A stretch of 64,000 nucleotides of DNA from positions 62,001 to 126,000 of the forward strand of contig CAVUID010000017.1 of NCBI GenBank assembly GCA_963741495.1, read 5' to 3'. The translations under genes were made by a program, and so were the position numbers. Below are positions 42,841 to 51,739 of the stretch, one piece after another (within the stretch, counting starts at the first letter, position 1; each line of letters opens with the position of its first letter). Origin of the DNA: Sulfurimicrobium sp963741495 (GTDB lineage: Bacteria > Pseudomonadota > Gammaproteobacteria > Burkholderiales > Sulfuricellaceae). A model generated the notes under the pieces. The model was not told the origin of the DNA. It searched no databases and worked only from the letters and a program-made list of their open reading frames with translations.

Positions 42841-45378
42841 ATGACCCAACCCCTTCCCATCGACGCGATCCTGCCCGAGCTGCGCGCCGCCCTCGCTGCC
42901 CACCCAGCGGTGGTGCTCGAGGCGCCGCCGGGCGCAGGCAAGACCACCCGCATCCCGCTCGCCCTGCTTGACGAACCCTGGCTCGGTGAACAGACCATCG
43001 TGATGCTCGAACCGCGCCGCCTTGCCGCGCGCGGGGCCGCCGTGTTCATGGCCGCCGAACTGGACGAGGAAGCGGGCGAACGGATCGGCTACCGGGTGCG
43101 CTTCGAAAACCGGGTATCGAAGCGCACCCGCGTCGAGGTCGTGACCGAGGGCATCCTCACCCGCCGCCTGCAGCACGACCCGGAACTTGCCGGGGTGGGG
43201 CTGGTGATCTTCGACGAATTCCACGAGCGCAATCTCCACAGCGACCTCGCCCTGGCCCTGTGCCGCGATGCCCAGAGCGGCCTGCGCGAGGATCTGAAAA
43301 TCCTGGTGATGTCAGCCACCCTCGACGGCGCGCGCATCGCCGCCCTGCTCGGCGCCCCGCTGGTGCGCAGCGAGGGGCGCAGCCACCCGGTCGAGGTGCG
43401 CTACCGGGCAGGCAGCAGCGCGGCGCCCCAGCCCGGAGAGATGGCCCAGACCATGGCACGTGCGGTGGCGGATGCCGCCAGCGAAGCGGGGGGAGACATC
43501 CTCGCCTTCCTCCCCGGCTCCGGCGAGATCCGCCGCGTCGAGGCCCTGCTCGCCGAACGCGCGGCCCTTCCCGGCGCGCCCCTGATCCATCCGCTCTACG
43601 GCGACCTGCCCTTCGAGCGCCAGCAGGCGGCCATCACGCCCGATCCGCAGGGGCGGCGCAAGATCATCCTCGCCACGCCCATCGCCGAGACCTCGCTCAC
43701 CATCGAGGGCGTCACCACCGTGATCGACAGCGGCTGGCAGCGGGTGCCGCGCTTCGATCCGCCGAGCGGGCTGACCCGCCTGGAGACGGTGCGCGTCTCG
43801 CGCGCCTCGGCCGAGCAGCGCGCCGGACGCGCCGGGCGTCTCGGGCCGGGGATCTGCCTGCGGCTGTGGAACGAGGACATGCAGCGCGGCCTGGTCGCCT
43901 TTAACGTCCCGGAAATCCTCGAAGCCGACCTCGCCCCCCTCGCGCTCGAACTGGCCCAGTGGGGGGTGAACGATGCCGCCACCCTGACCTGGCTCGACCC
44001 GCCCCCCGCCGCTGCCCTGGCCCAGGGGCGCGAACTGCTGCAACAGCTCGAAGCCCTGGATGGCGCCGGTCGCATCACTGCCCTGGGGCGGGAGATGGCC
44101 GGGCTGCCGCTCCATCCGCGCCTCGCCCACATGCTGCTGCGCGGCCGGGAGACGGGGCTCGGCACCCTCGCCTGCGACATCGCTGCCGTGGCCGCCGGGC
44201 GCGACCCGCTGCGCGCCCTCGAAGGCGAGCACCGCTGCGACTTCGCCCTGCGGGTGGAAGCCCTGCGTGCCCATCGCAGCCACGGCAACGTCGGGGCGCA
44301 TCGTTTCGGCGCCGATCCCAACGCCTGCGCCGCCGCCGAGCGCGCCGCGCACCAGTGGCGCCACCTGCTGGGGGTAGCGGCGGACGATAGCGAGATGGAC
44401 GAGGCCGCCATCGGCCTGCTCCTCGCCCTGGCTTACCCGGACCGCATCGCCCAGCGCCGCAGCGAGGGCGAGGGGCGCTACCTGCTCGCCAACGGACGCG
44501 GCGCCCGGCTGCTGCCGGGCTGTGCTGGCGGCCCGCCGCTGCTGGTGGCCGCCAGCCTCGACGGCAAGGGCGACGAAGGGCGCATCTTCCTCGCCGCCGC
44601 GCTCGACGCGGACGACCTTGCACGGCATTTCGGCGAGAAACTGGCGTGGCAGCCGGTGGTGCGCTGGGAACGCCAGACCCAGACCGTGCTGGCGCGCGAG
44701 GAACGCCGCCTCGGCGCCCTGGTTCTGGCGCAACGGCCACTGCCAGCAGGCTCCGCCCGGCAGGCGACGGTGCAGGCGATGCTTGACGGCGTGCGCGACC
44801 TCGGCATCGAAGCCTTGCCCTGGAACGAGGAAGCGCGCCAGTTGCAGGCGCGGATCGCCTCGCTGCGGCAGTGGCAGCCCGACGCCGACTGGCCCGATCT
44901 CGCTGACGCCGCCCTGCTCGCCACGCTGGAAGACTGGCTTGCGCCCTATCTCGATGGCGTCACCCGGCGCGACCATCTCGCCCGGCTCGACCTGCCCGCC
45001 ATCCTCAAGGCCCGCCTCGACTGGGACCGGCAGCAGCAACTCGAACACCTCGCCCCGACCCACATCACCGTGCCGAGCGGCTCGCGCAAGCGCCTCGAAT
45101 ACTTCCCCGACGGCGCCCCGCCGGTGCTGGCGGTCAAACTCCAGGAACTGTTCGGCCTCGCCCGCACCCCCGCCGTCGCCGACGGCCAGGTCGCGCTGAT
45201 GCTCCACCTGCTCTCCCCCGCCCAGCGCCCGATCCAGGTCACGCGCGACCTGAAGAACTTCTGGGACCACACCTACCCCGAGGTGAAGAAGGAACTCAAA
45301 GGCCGCTACCCCAAGCACCCCTGGCCCGACGACCCGTGGAACGCCACACCGACCGCGAGGGCCAAGCCGCGCTCGTGA
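42841..45378 (+). CDS. hrpB: ATP-dependent RNA helicase HrpB
   Basis: This 845-residue DExH helicase has motif I PPGAGKTTRIPL, Ia MLEPRRLAARG, II VIFDEFHERNL, III VMSATLD, and V/VI ATPIAETSLTIEGV and RASAEQRAGRAGR. The HrpB C-terminal domain ends with the characteristic GRYPKHPWPDDPW. The ATG at 42841 was chosen over an upstream in-frame ATG at 42736 because homologues begin just before the IDAILPELRAAL segment. Composition is very GC-rich compared with the restriction-modification genes next to it. Confidence 0.94.
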   Translation: MTQPLPIDAILPELRAALAAHPAVVLEAPPGAGKTTRIPLALLDEPWLGEQTIVMLEPRRLAARGAAVFMAAELDEEAGERIGYRVRFENRVSKRTRVEVVTEGILTRRLQHDPELAGVGLVIFDEFHERNLHSDLALALCRDAQSGLREDLKILVMSATLDGARIAALLGAPLVRSEGRSHPVEVRYRAGSSAAPQPGEMAQTMARAVADAASEAGGDILAFLPGSGEIRRVEALLAERAALPGAPLIHPLYGDLPFERQQAAITPDPQGRRKIILATPIAETSLTIEGVTTVIDSGWQRVPRFDPPSGLTRLETVRVSRASAEQRAGRAGRLGPGICLRLWNEDMQRGLVAFNVPEILEADLAPLALELAQWGVNDAATLTWLDPPPAAALAQGRELLQQLEALDGAGRITALGREMAGLPLHPRLAHMLLRGRETGLGTLACDIAAVAAGRDPLRALEGEHRCDFALRVEALRAHRSHGNVGAHRFGADPNACAAAERAAHQWRHLLGVAADDSEMDEAAIGLLLALAYPDRIAQRRSEGEGRYLLANGRGARLLPGCAGGPPLLVAASLDGKGDEGRIFLAAALDADDLARHFGEKLAWQPVVRWERQTQTVLAREERRLGALVLAQRPLPAGSARQATVQAMLDGVRDLGIEALPWNEEARQLQARIASLRQWQPDADWPDLADAALLATLEDWLAPYLDGVTRRDHLARLDLPAILKARLDWDRQQQLEHLAPTHITVPSGSRKRLEYFPDGAPPVLAVKLQELFGLARTPAVADGQVALMLHLLSPAQRPIQVTRDLKNFWDHTYPEVKKELKGRYPKHPWPDDPWNATPTARAKPRS

Positions 45379-45537
45379 AATGAGCGGGTGAAGAATCGGG
45401 GCGAGAACCGGAAGGTTTCTTTCGTGATTTTCGTGGCCGAATTGTTTTGCTAGGATCAATAAAATGGTGGAATATGGCCATCCACGATGCTTTGCTGATG
45501 CTGCGAACGGAAACAGCCGCCGAACGAAAAACTTTCC

Positions 45538-45566
45538 TTGAAAAGAACAGATTTAGGGCGTATTGT
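45538..45566 (+). promoter_or_regulatory. Sigma-70 promoter of the restriction-modification island
   Basis: TTGAAA (45538-45543), a 17-nt spacer and TATTGT (45561-45566) give a good promoter. Transcription would start near 45573, 20 bases before the GTG start at 45593, and this argues against a longer TTG-initiated reading frame from 45563. Confidence 0.65.
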
Positions 45567-45592
45567 CCTCAAAAATTCCCAGAGGATATCCC

Positions 45593-47680
45593 GTGACCAC
45601 CCCGATCTCCAGCGCTACTGTGCTCACAACCGGCGGCGACGATGCCGTTCTGGCCTACCTTAAAGCTGCCCGAGAACACCACACACAAGCGAAAATCGCT
45701 GATTTTCTAAAGACCACACCTCGCACGATTCGTCGCTGGGAAGCCCGCCAGTCCGTCCCGCCGTCCTACGTTATTCACGCCCTGCAACAGCTTTTGCCGC
45801 TCGATCTACCTTTCGAGGGCGAAGCCGCATTCAGCTTCATCGACCTGTTCGCGGGCATCGGCGGCATCCGCCGGGCATTTGAGGGCATTGGTGGGCGCTG
45901 CGTGTACACCAGCGAATGGGACAGCTACGCGCAGAAAACCTACGCCGAGAACTTCCGTGACGGCCACGCCCTCAACGGCGACATCACACAGGTTCAGGCA
46001 GCCGACATTCCCGACCACGACGTGCTGCTGGCTGGATTCCCCTGCCAGCCGTTTTCCATTGCAGGCGTTTCCAAGAAAAACGCGCTCGGCAAAGCCCATG
46101 GCTTTGCCTGCGAAACGCAGGGCACCCTGTTTTTCGATGTCGCCCGCATCATTGCCGAAAAGCGCCCACGTGCCTTCCTGCTGGAAAACGTCAAAAACCT
46201 TACGTCGCACGACAAAGGCCGCACCTTCGGCTGTCATCAAACGCACCCTCACCGAAGAACTCGGCTACCACATCCACACCCGCGTCATCGACGGCGCACA
46301 CTTCGTCCCCCAGCACCGCGAACGCATCCTCATCGTCGGCTTCCGCGAACCCGTCGCTTTCGACTTCGACGCCCTGCCCATCCCGCCCAAAGGCCAGCAC
46401 ACGCTGAAAGAAATCCTCCACCGCACGACGGCAGCGAACCCGCGCTGGAATGGGATGAAAACCGCTTCTTCGATCACGCCGCCAACAAGGTGCAGGACAA
46501 ATACACCCTCACTGACAACCTCTGGCGCTATCTGCAAAATTACGCTGAAAAACATCGTGCCAAAGGCAACGGCTTCGGTTTTGGCCTCGTCACCCCCGAC
46601 AGCGTGACCCGTACCCTGTCTGCCCGCTATTACAAGGACGGTTCGGAAATTCTAGTGTATCAAGGCGAAGGCAAAAACCCGCGTCGGCTCACGCCAAGAG
46701 AGTGCGCAAGGCTGATGGGTTTCCCTGATACGTTCAGGATTCCTGTGTCGGATACACGGGCGTATCAGTTGTTCGCGGATGCCGCTGTTGTTCCGATGAT
46801 CGAATCCGTCGCTAAACTCATGGCTCCGCTGATAACAAACGAGGCGCCGGTGGCTTCAGGCAATCTTGCCGAGTCACCGGCAAACATCATGAGTTCAAAT
46901 CGCTGGACAAGAGAACAGTTGAAACTCGCGTTCAACCTGTATTGCCAACTGCCATTCGGCAAATTACACAGTCGGAATGCTGAAATTATCGAACTTGCAA
47001 CGCTCATCGGTCGCACTCCCTCCGCTGTCGCGATGAAATTGGTCAATTTCGCGAGCCTTGACCCCGCCATCACCAGCACAGGCAGAAGCGGGCTGGGCAA
47101 TGCCTCGTCGCTGGATCGTGAGGTGTGGGAGGAGTTTCATGCGGACTGGGAGCGGCTCGCTGTGGAATGTGCGCTACTGAACGAGCAGTTGCGCAAGAGG
47201 CGCGTTGAACCCGTTAGCGACACCGAACCAGACGATGCGTTCGATCTAAACGACTACAGTGGGGAAACCAGACAGGTTCTAACCGAGCAACGAATCAAAC
47301 AAAGTTTCTTCCGCCGCGCTGTCCTTGCCAGCTATCGCGGCAGATGCTGCATGTCAGGTCTGTCTGACTCGCGCTTGCTGATTGCTAGCCATATCGTTCC
47401 ATGGAGCAAAGACAAGGCCAACCGGCTCAATCCGAGCAATGGCTTATGTCTTTCGGCGCTGCATGACAAGGCATTCGACAAAGGACTTATTACGCTGACT
47501 GACGATTTCAAAATCCTTGTCTCGGAAGATCTCAAACGCGGCAAAGAAGCTTTTATCCAAGCGGTGATTCTGCCGCTCGACGGTCGCCCGATTGACCCGC
47601 CAGAACGTTTTATGCCTCAACCAGAATTCGTTGCATGGCACAGAAACAAGCTGTTCGTGGACAACAAGAACCCGTACTAA
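45593..47680 (+). CDS. Dcm/EcoRII-type C5-cytosine methyltransferase fused to an HNH nuclease domain, two compensating indels
   Basis: The gene starts at GTG 45593 after AGAGGA. It encodes an HTH-like N-terminus (AKIADFLKTTPRTIRRWEARQ), then a Dcm-like methyltransferase: FSFIDLFAGIGGIRRAFEGI, the catalytic Cys in AGFPCQPFSIAGVSKKN, ENVKNLTSHDKG, and SVTRTLSARYYKDG with RRLTPRECARLMGFPD. A +1 indel near 46225 and a -1 near 46427 put about 67 residues out of frame; the other frame supplies the expected GYHIHTRVIDGAHFVPQHRE. From MSSNRWTREQ (46889) on, an HNH nuclease (SHIVPWSKDKANRL, NPSNGLCLSALHDKAFD) continues in the same frame. Elsewhere I know such HNH proteins as separate genes. CCWGG is the likely target by Dcm similarity and the EcoRII neighbour. 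Confidence 0.85.
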   Translation: MTTPISSATVLTTGGDDAVLAYLKAAREHHTQAKIADFLKTTPRTIRRWEARQSVPPSYVIHALQQLLPLDLPFEGEAAFSFIDLFAGIGGIRRAFEGIGGRCVYTSEWDSYAQKTYAENFRDGHALNGDITQVQAADIPDHDVLLAGFPCQPFSIAGVSKKNALGKAHGFACETQGTLFFDVARIIAEKRPRAFLLENVKNLTSHDKGRTFGCHQTHPHRRTRLPHPHPRHRRRTLRPPAPRTHPHRRLPRTRRFRLRRPAHPAQRPAHAERNPPPHDGSEPALEWDENRFFDHAANKVQDKYTLTDNLWRYLQNYAEKHRAKGNGFGFGLVTPDSVTRTLSARYYKDGSEILVYQGEGKNPRRLTPRECARLMGFPDTFRIPVSDTRAYQLFADAAVVPMIESVAKLMAPLITNEAPVASGNLAESPANIMSSNRWTREQLKLAFNLYCQLPFGKLHSRNAEIIELATLIGRTPSAVAMKLVNFASLDPAITSTGRSGLGNASSLDREVWEEFHADWERLAVECALLNEQLRKRRVEPVSDTEPDDAFDLNDYSGETRQVLTEQRIKQSFFRRAVLASYRGRCCMSGLSDSRLLIASHIVPWSKDKANRLNPSNGLCLSALHDKAFDKGLITLTDDFKILVSEDLKRGKEAFIQAVILPLDGRPIDPPERFMPQPEFVAWHRNKLFVDNKNPY

Positions 47681-47682
47681 CG

Positions 47683-48004
47683 GTGAACGTCAGATTCGAA
47701 TACCTTTACAGAGACGCGGGGAATTTCAAGCGTTGGGGCGAAGTCGTATTCTCAAATGCCCACAATATCGGGCAAGAGACGCTCGATGCTATTTCCGGCG
47801 CGGCATTGCCACTTGATGGCATTTACTTTCTTCCAGATCAGGTTGGTGTTCCAAAACTGCTCTTAGAGGAGCGGATAGAATGACCTCGATCACGACTGGC
47901 ATGAAATACATGCCTTTGAACTTAGCGACGAACTTCCAAACGACCCACAGGCGCGGGATATTGAAGCTGTTTATACAGTCGCTATTCCGCTGCACAACAC
48001 CTGA
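47683..48004 (+). CDS. Small conserved-looking protein in the EcoRII island, unknown, one apparent frameshift
   Basis: A GTG start two bases after the methyltransferase stop begins NVRFEYLYRDAGNFKRWGEV. An apparent one-base insertion near 47880 interrupts it. In the next frame the sequence continues DLDHDWHEIHAFELSDELPN and ends VAIPLHNT at 48004, which looks coding. Corrected length is about 106 residues. I do not recognise the family. Its place between methyltransferase and nuclease suggests a role in the restriction system. Confidence 0.55.
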
Positions 48005-48018
48005 TCTATGGAACGGGC

Positions 48019-48492
48019 GTGGATGTTGATGGTTTTTTGTCGTTTTCCCTATCCGTGCAAAACCGGCGCAAGAGCCGGGTAGGGCTTGCACTCGAAAACC
48101 ATCTCGAACTGCTGTTTACTGAGTGCGGCATCCAATATAAACGTACTGCCGTAACGGAAAACAAGGCCAAACCGGATTTCATTTTTCCCAGTGTTGCGGC
48201 ATATCACGACCCTGCCTTTGACACGTTGCGCCTGACGATGCTGGGCGTGAAATCCACCTGCAAAGACCGCTGGCGACAGGTGCTTGCCGAGGCCGACCGT
48301 ATCGACCACAAACACCTGCTAACACTCGAAACTTCAATCAGCCGACATCAGACTGACGAAATGCAGGCGAAAAATTTGCAACTTGTTTTGCCACGTGGAC
48401 TGCACGGGACTTACACGCCAGAGCAGCAAGCGTGGCTGATGGATGTTTCTTCATTTACTGCACTGGTGCGTGAGCGACAGGATGCAGCCTAA
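48019..48492 (+). CDS. Stand-alone EcoRII C-terminal (catalytic) restriction endonuclease domain
   Basis: This 157-residue protein matches the catalytic half of EcoRII: SVQNRRKSRVGLALENHLE, KPDFIFPSVAAYHD, LGVKSTCKDRWRQVLAEADRI and LQLVLPRGLHGTY. EcoRII residues for catalysis (Tyr of AYHD, Lys of VKSTCK, Arg of DRWR) are kept. The N-terminal DNA-binding effector domain of EcoRII (about 180 residues) is absent; the gene starts at a GTG only 14 bases after the previous gene. It is either a natural minimal enzyme or a 5'-truncated remnant. The recognition site is probably CCWGG. Confidence 0.85.
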   Translation: MDVDGFLSFSLSVQNRRKSRVGLALENHLELLFTECGIQYKRTAVTENKAKPDFIFPSVAAYHDPAFDTLRLTMLGVKSTCKDRWRQVLAEADRIDHKHLLTLETSISRHQTDEMQAKNLQLVLPRGLHGTYTPEQQAWLMDVSSFTALVRERQDAA

Positions 48493-48900
48493 TACTTGAA
48501 GAATGAGCACTGGAATACGTAGAGACAAATAATAAATGGGGTCAGACACCATTTTTATTTGCTGCGTGACTAAACGACAGGTGTGCAGCGCCCAACTCCG
48601 ATCGCGGATTCTGAAAATCAGCGGCAATAATTCCTGATATCACTACCCCTAAACCGTTATCTCTACACGTTTCCACACAGCCTCCGGCCTTTGCTGTCGG
48701 TGGCATTCAGGTGGTCCAACGACCGGTATGGAATCGTCACCAGCCATAGGGTCGAGAATCACCCGAACGGCTGCTTTCTCTAAACGCGACTGCGTACAAA
48801 CGACACAATCGGAACGCCGGCTTGGAAGGTAATTCGAGCCAAGCCCCTTATTGCTGCTCCAATTGGGCGCCATCCCCACCTGCTCCTGATGACGTCACAT
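48493..48900. other. Gene-poor stretch after the EcoRII gene
   Basis: This 408-base stretch has no convincing gene. A hairpin AAATAATAAATGG/CCATTTTTATTT (48527-48560) enclosing GGTCAGACA lies just after the nuclease stop. A 17-base direct repeat CGGCCTTTGCTGTCGGT at 48685-48701 recurs at 49263-49279. One minus-strand ORF (48649-48879) has no coding character. Confidence 0.6.
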
Positions 48901-49122
48901 CTACTTATTGATGGTCGTTCCACTTGCGCGTTGTGCGGCAAGTTCCTTCAAGTAATCCCCAATATCCCATTCACAACCGCCACAGCCGGAAAGCGCACCC
49001 GTCCTTCTGGAAATGTCCTGTATATCCAGACCCTCGTCAAACAGGCGTTGAATGTAGCTTTGCTTGGTGCCACTGCAATGACACATGACTTGATCCGCTG
49101 AGCAGGCAGGTTTCGTTTCCAT
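48901..49122 (-). CDS. BFD-like [2Fe-2S]-binding small protein
   Basis: This 73-residue protein resembles bacterioferritin-associated ferredoxin and the BFD-like domain of other oxidoreductases. Four cysteines are spaced as C-x-C (VMCHCSG) and C-x2-C (SGCGGCEWDIGD) around the helix YIQRLFDEGLDIQDISRRTGAL. An additional Cys lies in the N-terminus. It stands alone between non-coding stretches, with no ferritin or oxidoreductase gene near, so its partner is unknown. The ATG at 49122 lacks a strong ribosome site. Confidence 0.65.
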   Translation of the reverse strand: METKPACSADQVMCHCSGTKQSYIQRLFDEGLDIQDISRRTGALSGCGGCEWDIGDYLKELAAQRASGTTINK

Positions 49123-49650
49123 CAATTTTAACTGTCGGATTGATTGAAGTCCATTTTAACACCCCGAGAGTCGAGTGCTCTGGACTTCACCCGCTTTCGT
49201 AGACATTTCTCAGCTTCCAGTCCGAAGCTCCTTCCGGGTGCACAGGGCCAATGCTTGGTACTCGGCCTTTGCTGTCGGTCGCCCTCGCCAGGGTTTGATT
49301 GACAATGTCGGGCACTCCAAACAAGGGACAAGGCCAAATGTAGCGCTATTGTGCTACGACATGCAATGGATGCGGCTCGTAAAGTGAGGGGAAGGCGAGA
49401 TGGGTTAGCAGCCTGCCAGGATGAAAGACACGGATACTCTTGGGCGGACACCTCCCCCTGAAGTGGGTCAAGCAGGCAATCCGCACAGCGGATGCTCGCA
49501 CAAGGGGGGAATAGGGGGGTACAGGATGACCCACAGGCCTGGATTTAACCCCCCCAGCCCCCCTTATCAGGGGGGAGCCCTTTCGTTTCAGCGTGACTGA
49601 CTACGCGTGATCAGGCTTTGCGTGCCGCCACCGCATTCCACCAGGCAATA
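49123..49650. other. Gene-poor stretch with GC-rich palindromes before nadA
   Basis: This 528-base stretch has no supported gene; a 107-residue minus-strand ORF (49128-49451) has erratic composition. It holds the second copy of the 17-base repeat (49263-49279) and GC-rich repeat sequence near nadA: CCCCCC-TTATCA-GGGGGG (49558-49575) and GGGGGGAATAGGGGGG around 49505. The region looks like decayed mobile or repeat DNA. Confidence 0.6.
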
Positions 49651-50748
49651 TCAGGAAGCGTCGAGCATGCGCTGCAGCGACAGGCGCGCCATTTCGGCTT
49701 CCTGCGCCGGCACCTTGATCTGATTGACCACCCGGCCTTCGGCCAGATTTTCCAGCACCCAGGCCAGGTGCTGCGGGTCGATGCGCGCCATGGTGGAACA
49801 CATGCACACCGTCGAACACATGAACTGCACGGTCTTGTCTTCGCGCTTGAACTGGTTCGCCAGGCGATTGACCAGGTTCAGCTCGGTGCCCACCAACCAC
49901 TTCGTGCCGGGCGCGGACTCGGCGATGGTTTTGATAATGTACTCGGTCGAGCCGACATAATCGGATAACTGGCACACCTCGAAACTGCACTCGGGATGTG
50001 AAATCACCAGTCCGTCCGGATGCTGTTCACGAAACTTGTGAACGTGCTGCGGCTGGAACATCTGATGCACCGAGCACAATCCTTTCCACAGGATAATTTT
50101 GGCTTTTTTGATCTGCTCCGGCGTCAGTCCGCCCATCGGCTGGTCGTAGTCCCACAGCACCATCTCGTCCAGCGGAATGCCCATCTTGAAACCGCTCCAG
50201 CGCCCCAGATTCTGATCGGGGAAGAACAGCACTTTCTCGCGCCGGGCGAAGGACCATTCGAGGATTTTGGTGGCATTGCTGGAGGTGCAGACGATGCCGC
50301 CATGCTCGCCGCAGAAGGATTTCAGATCGGCAGCGGAATTGATGTAGGTCACGGGCGTAACGCTTTCGTCCGGATCAAGCACGGTTTTCAGTTCGCGCCA
50401 TGCGCGCTCGACCTTGGCCAGCGAGGCCATGTCCGCCATGGAACAGCCGGCGGAGAGATCGGGCAGGATGGAAATCTGCTCCGGGCGCGACAGGATGTCC
50501 GCCACCTCGGCCATGAAGTGCACGCCGCAGAAGACGATGTATTCGGCCTCGGAAGCTGCCGCCTGGCGCGACAGCTTGAGCGAATCGCCGGTGAAATCGG
50601 CATGGCAGATCACATCGTCACGCTGGTAGTGATGCCCGAGAATCACCAGCCGCTTGCCCAGCTTGGCCTTGGCGGCAAGGATGCGTGCCTGGCAATCACC
50701 ATCCTGCATCTGGCTGAACTTGTCGAAGGTAATGGGGCTGACTTGCAT
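49651..50748 (-). CDS. nadA: Quinolinate synthase NadA
   Basis: This 365-residue [4Fe-4S] enzyme condenses iminoaspartate with DHAP in NAD synthesis. It shows VILGHHYQRDDVI, GDSLKLSR, VFCGVHFMAEVADIL, LPDLSAGCSMADM, VTYINSAADLKSFCGEHGG, WKGLCSVHQMF, SHPECSFEV and the C-terminal MCSTVCMCSTMARI. It is of the longer betaproteobacterial type. Confidence 0.95.
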   Translation of the reverse strand: MQVSPITFDKFSQMQDGDCQARILAAKAKLGKRLVILGHHYQRDDVICHADFTGDSLKLSRQAAASEAEYIVFCGVHFMAEVADILSRPEQISILPDLSAGCSMADMASLAKVERAWRELKTVLDPDESVTPVTYINSAADLKSFCGEHGGIVCTSSNATKILEWSFARREKVLFFPDQNLGRWSGFKMGIPLDEMVLWDYDQPMGGLTPEQIKKAKIILWKGLCSVHQMFQPQHVHKFREQHPDGLVISHPECSFEVCQLSDYVGSTEYIIKTIAESAPGTKWLVGTELNLVNRLANQFKREDKTVQFMCSTVCMCSTMARIDPQHLAWVLENLAEGRVVNQIKVPAQEAEMARLSLQRMLDAS

Positions 50749-50833
50749 GGCTTGGCTTCACATCAGGGAAAATTTGCGGACGCTAAACTTACCAGAATAT
50801 GAAGAAAAAATCAGCCGCTCGCGCGAGTTAAGA

Positions 50834-51724
50834 TCAAGCTTCAGCCTGGGAGCGGCACTGTTCCAGCACCTCTGCGGCGCGTCCGCCGCTGCCCCACAGA
50901 CGGATGCAGCGTTCCACCTCGGCACGCACTGCGTCACGAACGCTGCGCTTGAGCGCCATGTAACCGTTGTCTCCGATGGAGGGATTTTCCCGGATATGCC
51001 GCACCGCAAGATCGGAAAGCGCGGTGTAGTAATTGATCTTGGCCACGCCGTTGGCGATCAGCTTGCGGAACTGTTCATCCGACAAACCGCTGCCGCCGTG
51101 AATCACCAGCGGGATGCCCACTGCCTCGTTGATTTTCGCCAGCCGCGCATAATCCAGCTTGGGCGTCCCTTTCATGCGCCCGTGCCGGGTGCCGATGGAC
51201 ACGGCCAGGCAATCCACGCCGCTGCGCGCCACGAACACCTTGGCTTCAGCATGCGAGGTGTACTCAAACTCGTGCGACAGATTCTCGGCGTTCTCGCCCT
51301 CGCCTCCCGGCACATAACCCAGTTCGGCCTCGACGGCCACTCCGCTGGCATGTGCCAGGGTCACTACTTCACGCGTCAGGCGCAGATTGTCCTCGAAGGG
51401 CTGATCCGAGCAGTCCACCATCACCCCGCTGAATCCGCTGCGAATCGCGCGCTCGGCGGATTCGAGGCTCTGCCCGTGATCGAGATGGATTGCCACCGGC
51501 ACGCTGGCGCGCCGCGCTGCTGCCACCGCCGCCGGCGCCAGCAGGTCGAAATCGTAATAGCCGAAATGGGATTCGGCCAGATTGAGGATCACCGGCGCGC
51601 GGAAATTTTCCGCCGCCTTGATGATGGCTTCGAGAAAATCCAGCGTCACCACGCCGAAGGCGCCAACAGCATAAGCGTGGCGGTAGGCGTGGCCCAGCAT
51701 GTCGTTCATGCGCACCAGTGGCAT
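50834..51724 (-). CDS. Class II (zinc) fructose/tagatose-bisphosphate aldolase family protein
   Basis: This 296-residue TIM-barrel aldolase shows the zinc ligands in VAIHLDHGQSLESAERAI and IGTRHGRMKGTPKLDY, the VMVDCSDQPFEDN loop (DxS/DxD region) and the phosphate-binding IHGGSGLSDEQFRKL and GVAKINYYTAL. It is closer in length to the KbaY/GatY/YdjI group than to FbaA, so substrate could be fructose-, tagatose- or another ketose phosphate. It begins 16 bases after purK on the plus-coordinate side and may follow nadA or stand alone. Confidence 0.85.
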   Translation of the reverse strand: MPLVRMNDMLGHAYRHAYAVGAFGVVTLDFLEAIIKAAENFRAPVILNLAESHFGYYDFDLLAPAAVAAARRASVPVAIHLDHGQSLESAERAIRSGFSGVMVDCSDQPFEDNLRLTREVVTLAHASGVAVEAELGYVPGGEGENAENLSHEFEYTSHAEAKVFVARSGVDCLAVSIGTRHGRMKGTPKLDYARLAKINEAVGIPLVIHGGSGLSDEQFRKLIANGVAKINYYTALSDLAVRHIRENPSIGDNGYMALKRSVRDAVRAEVERCIRLWGSGGRAAEVLEQCRSQAEA

Positions 51725-51739
51725 GGCGGTCTCTTTTCC

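Noticed and set aside
47880..48200. A separate gene starting at the ATG overlapping the stop at 47881-47883
   Set aside because: The frame from this ATG has erratic composition and ends quickly. The frame starting with DLDHDWHEIHAF continues the small protein much better, so an indel is the simpler reading.
48649..48879. 76-residue minus-strand ORF
   Set aside because: No ribosome site, no recognisable motif and composition unlike coding DNA of the region.
49128..49451. 107-residue minus-strand ORF
   Set aside because: Irregular composition with many Ser/Arg/Cys and no family signal. It lies in decayed repeat-containing DNA.
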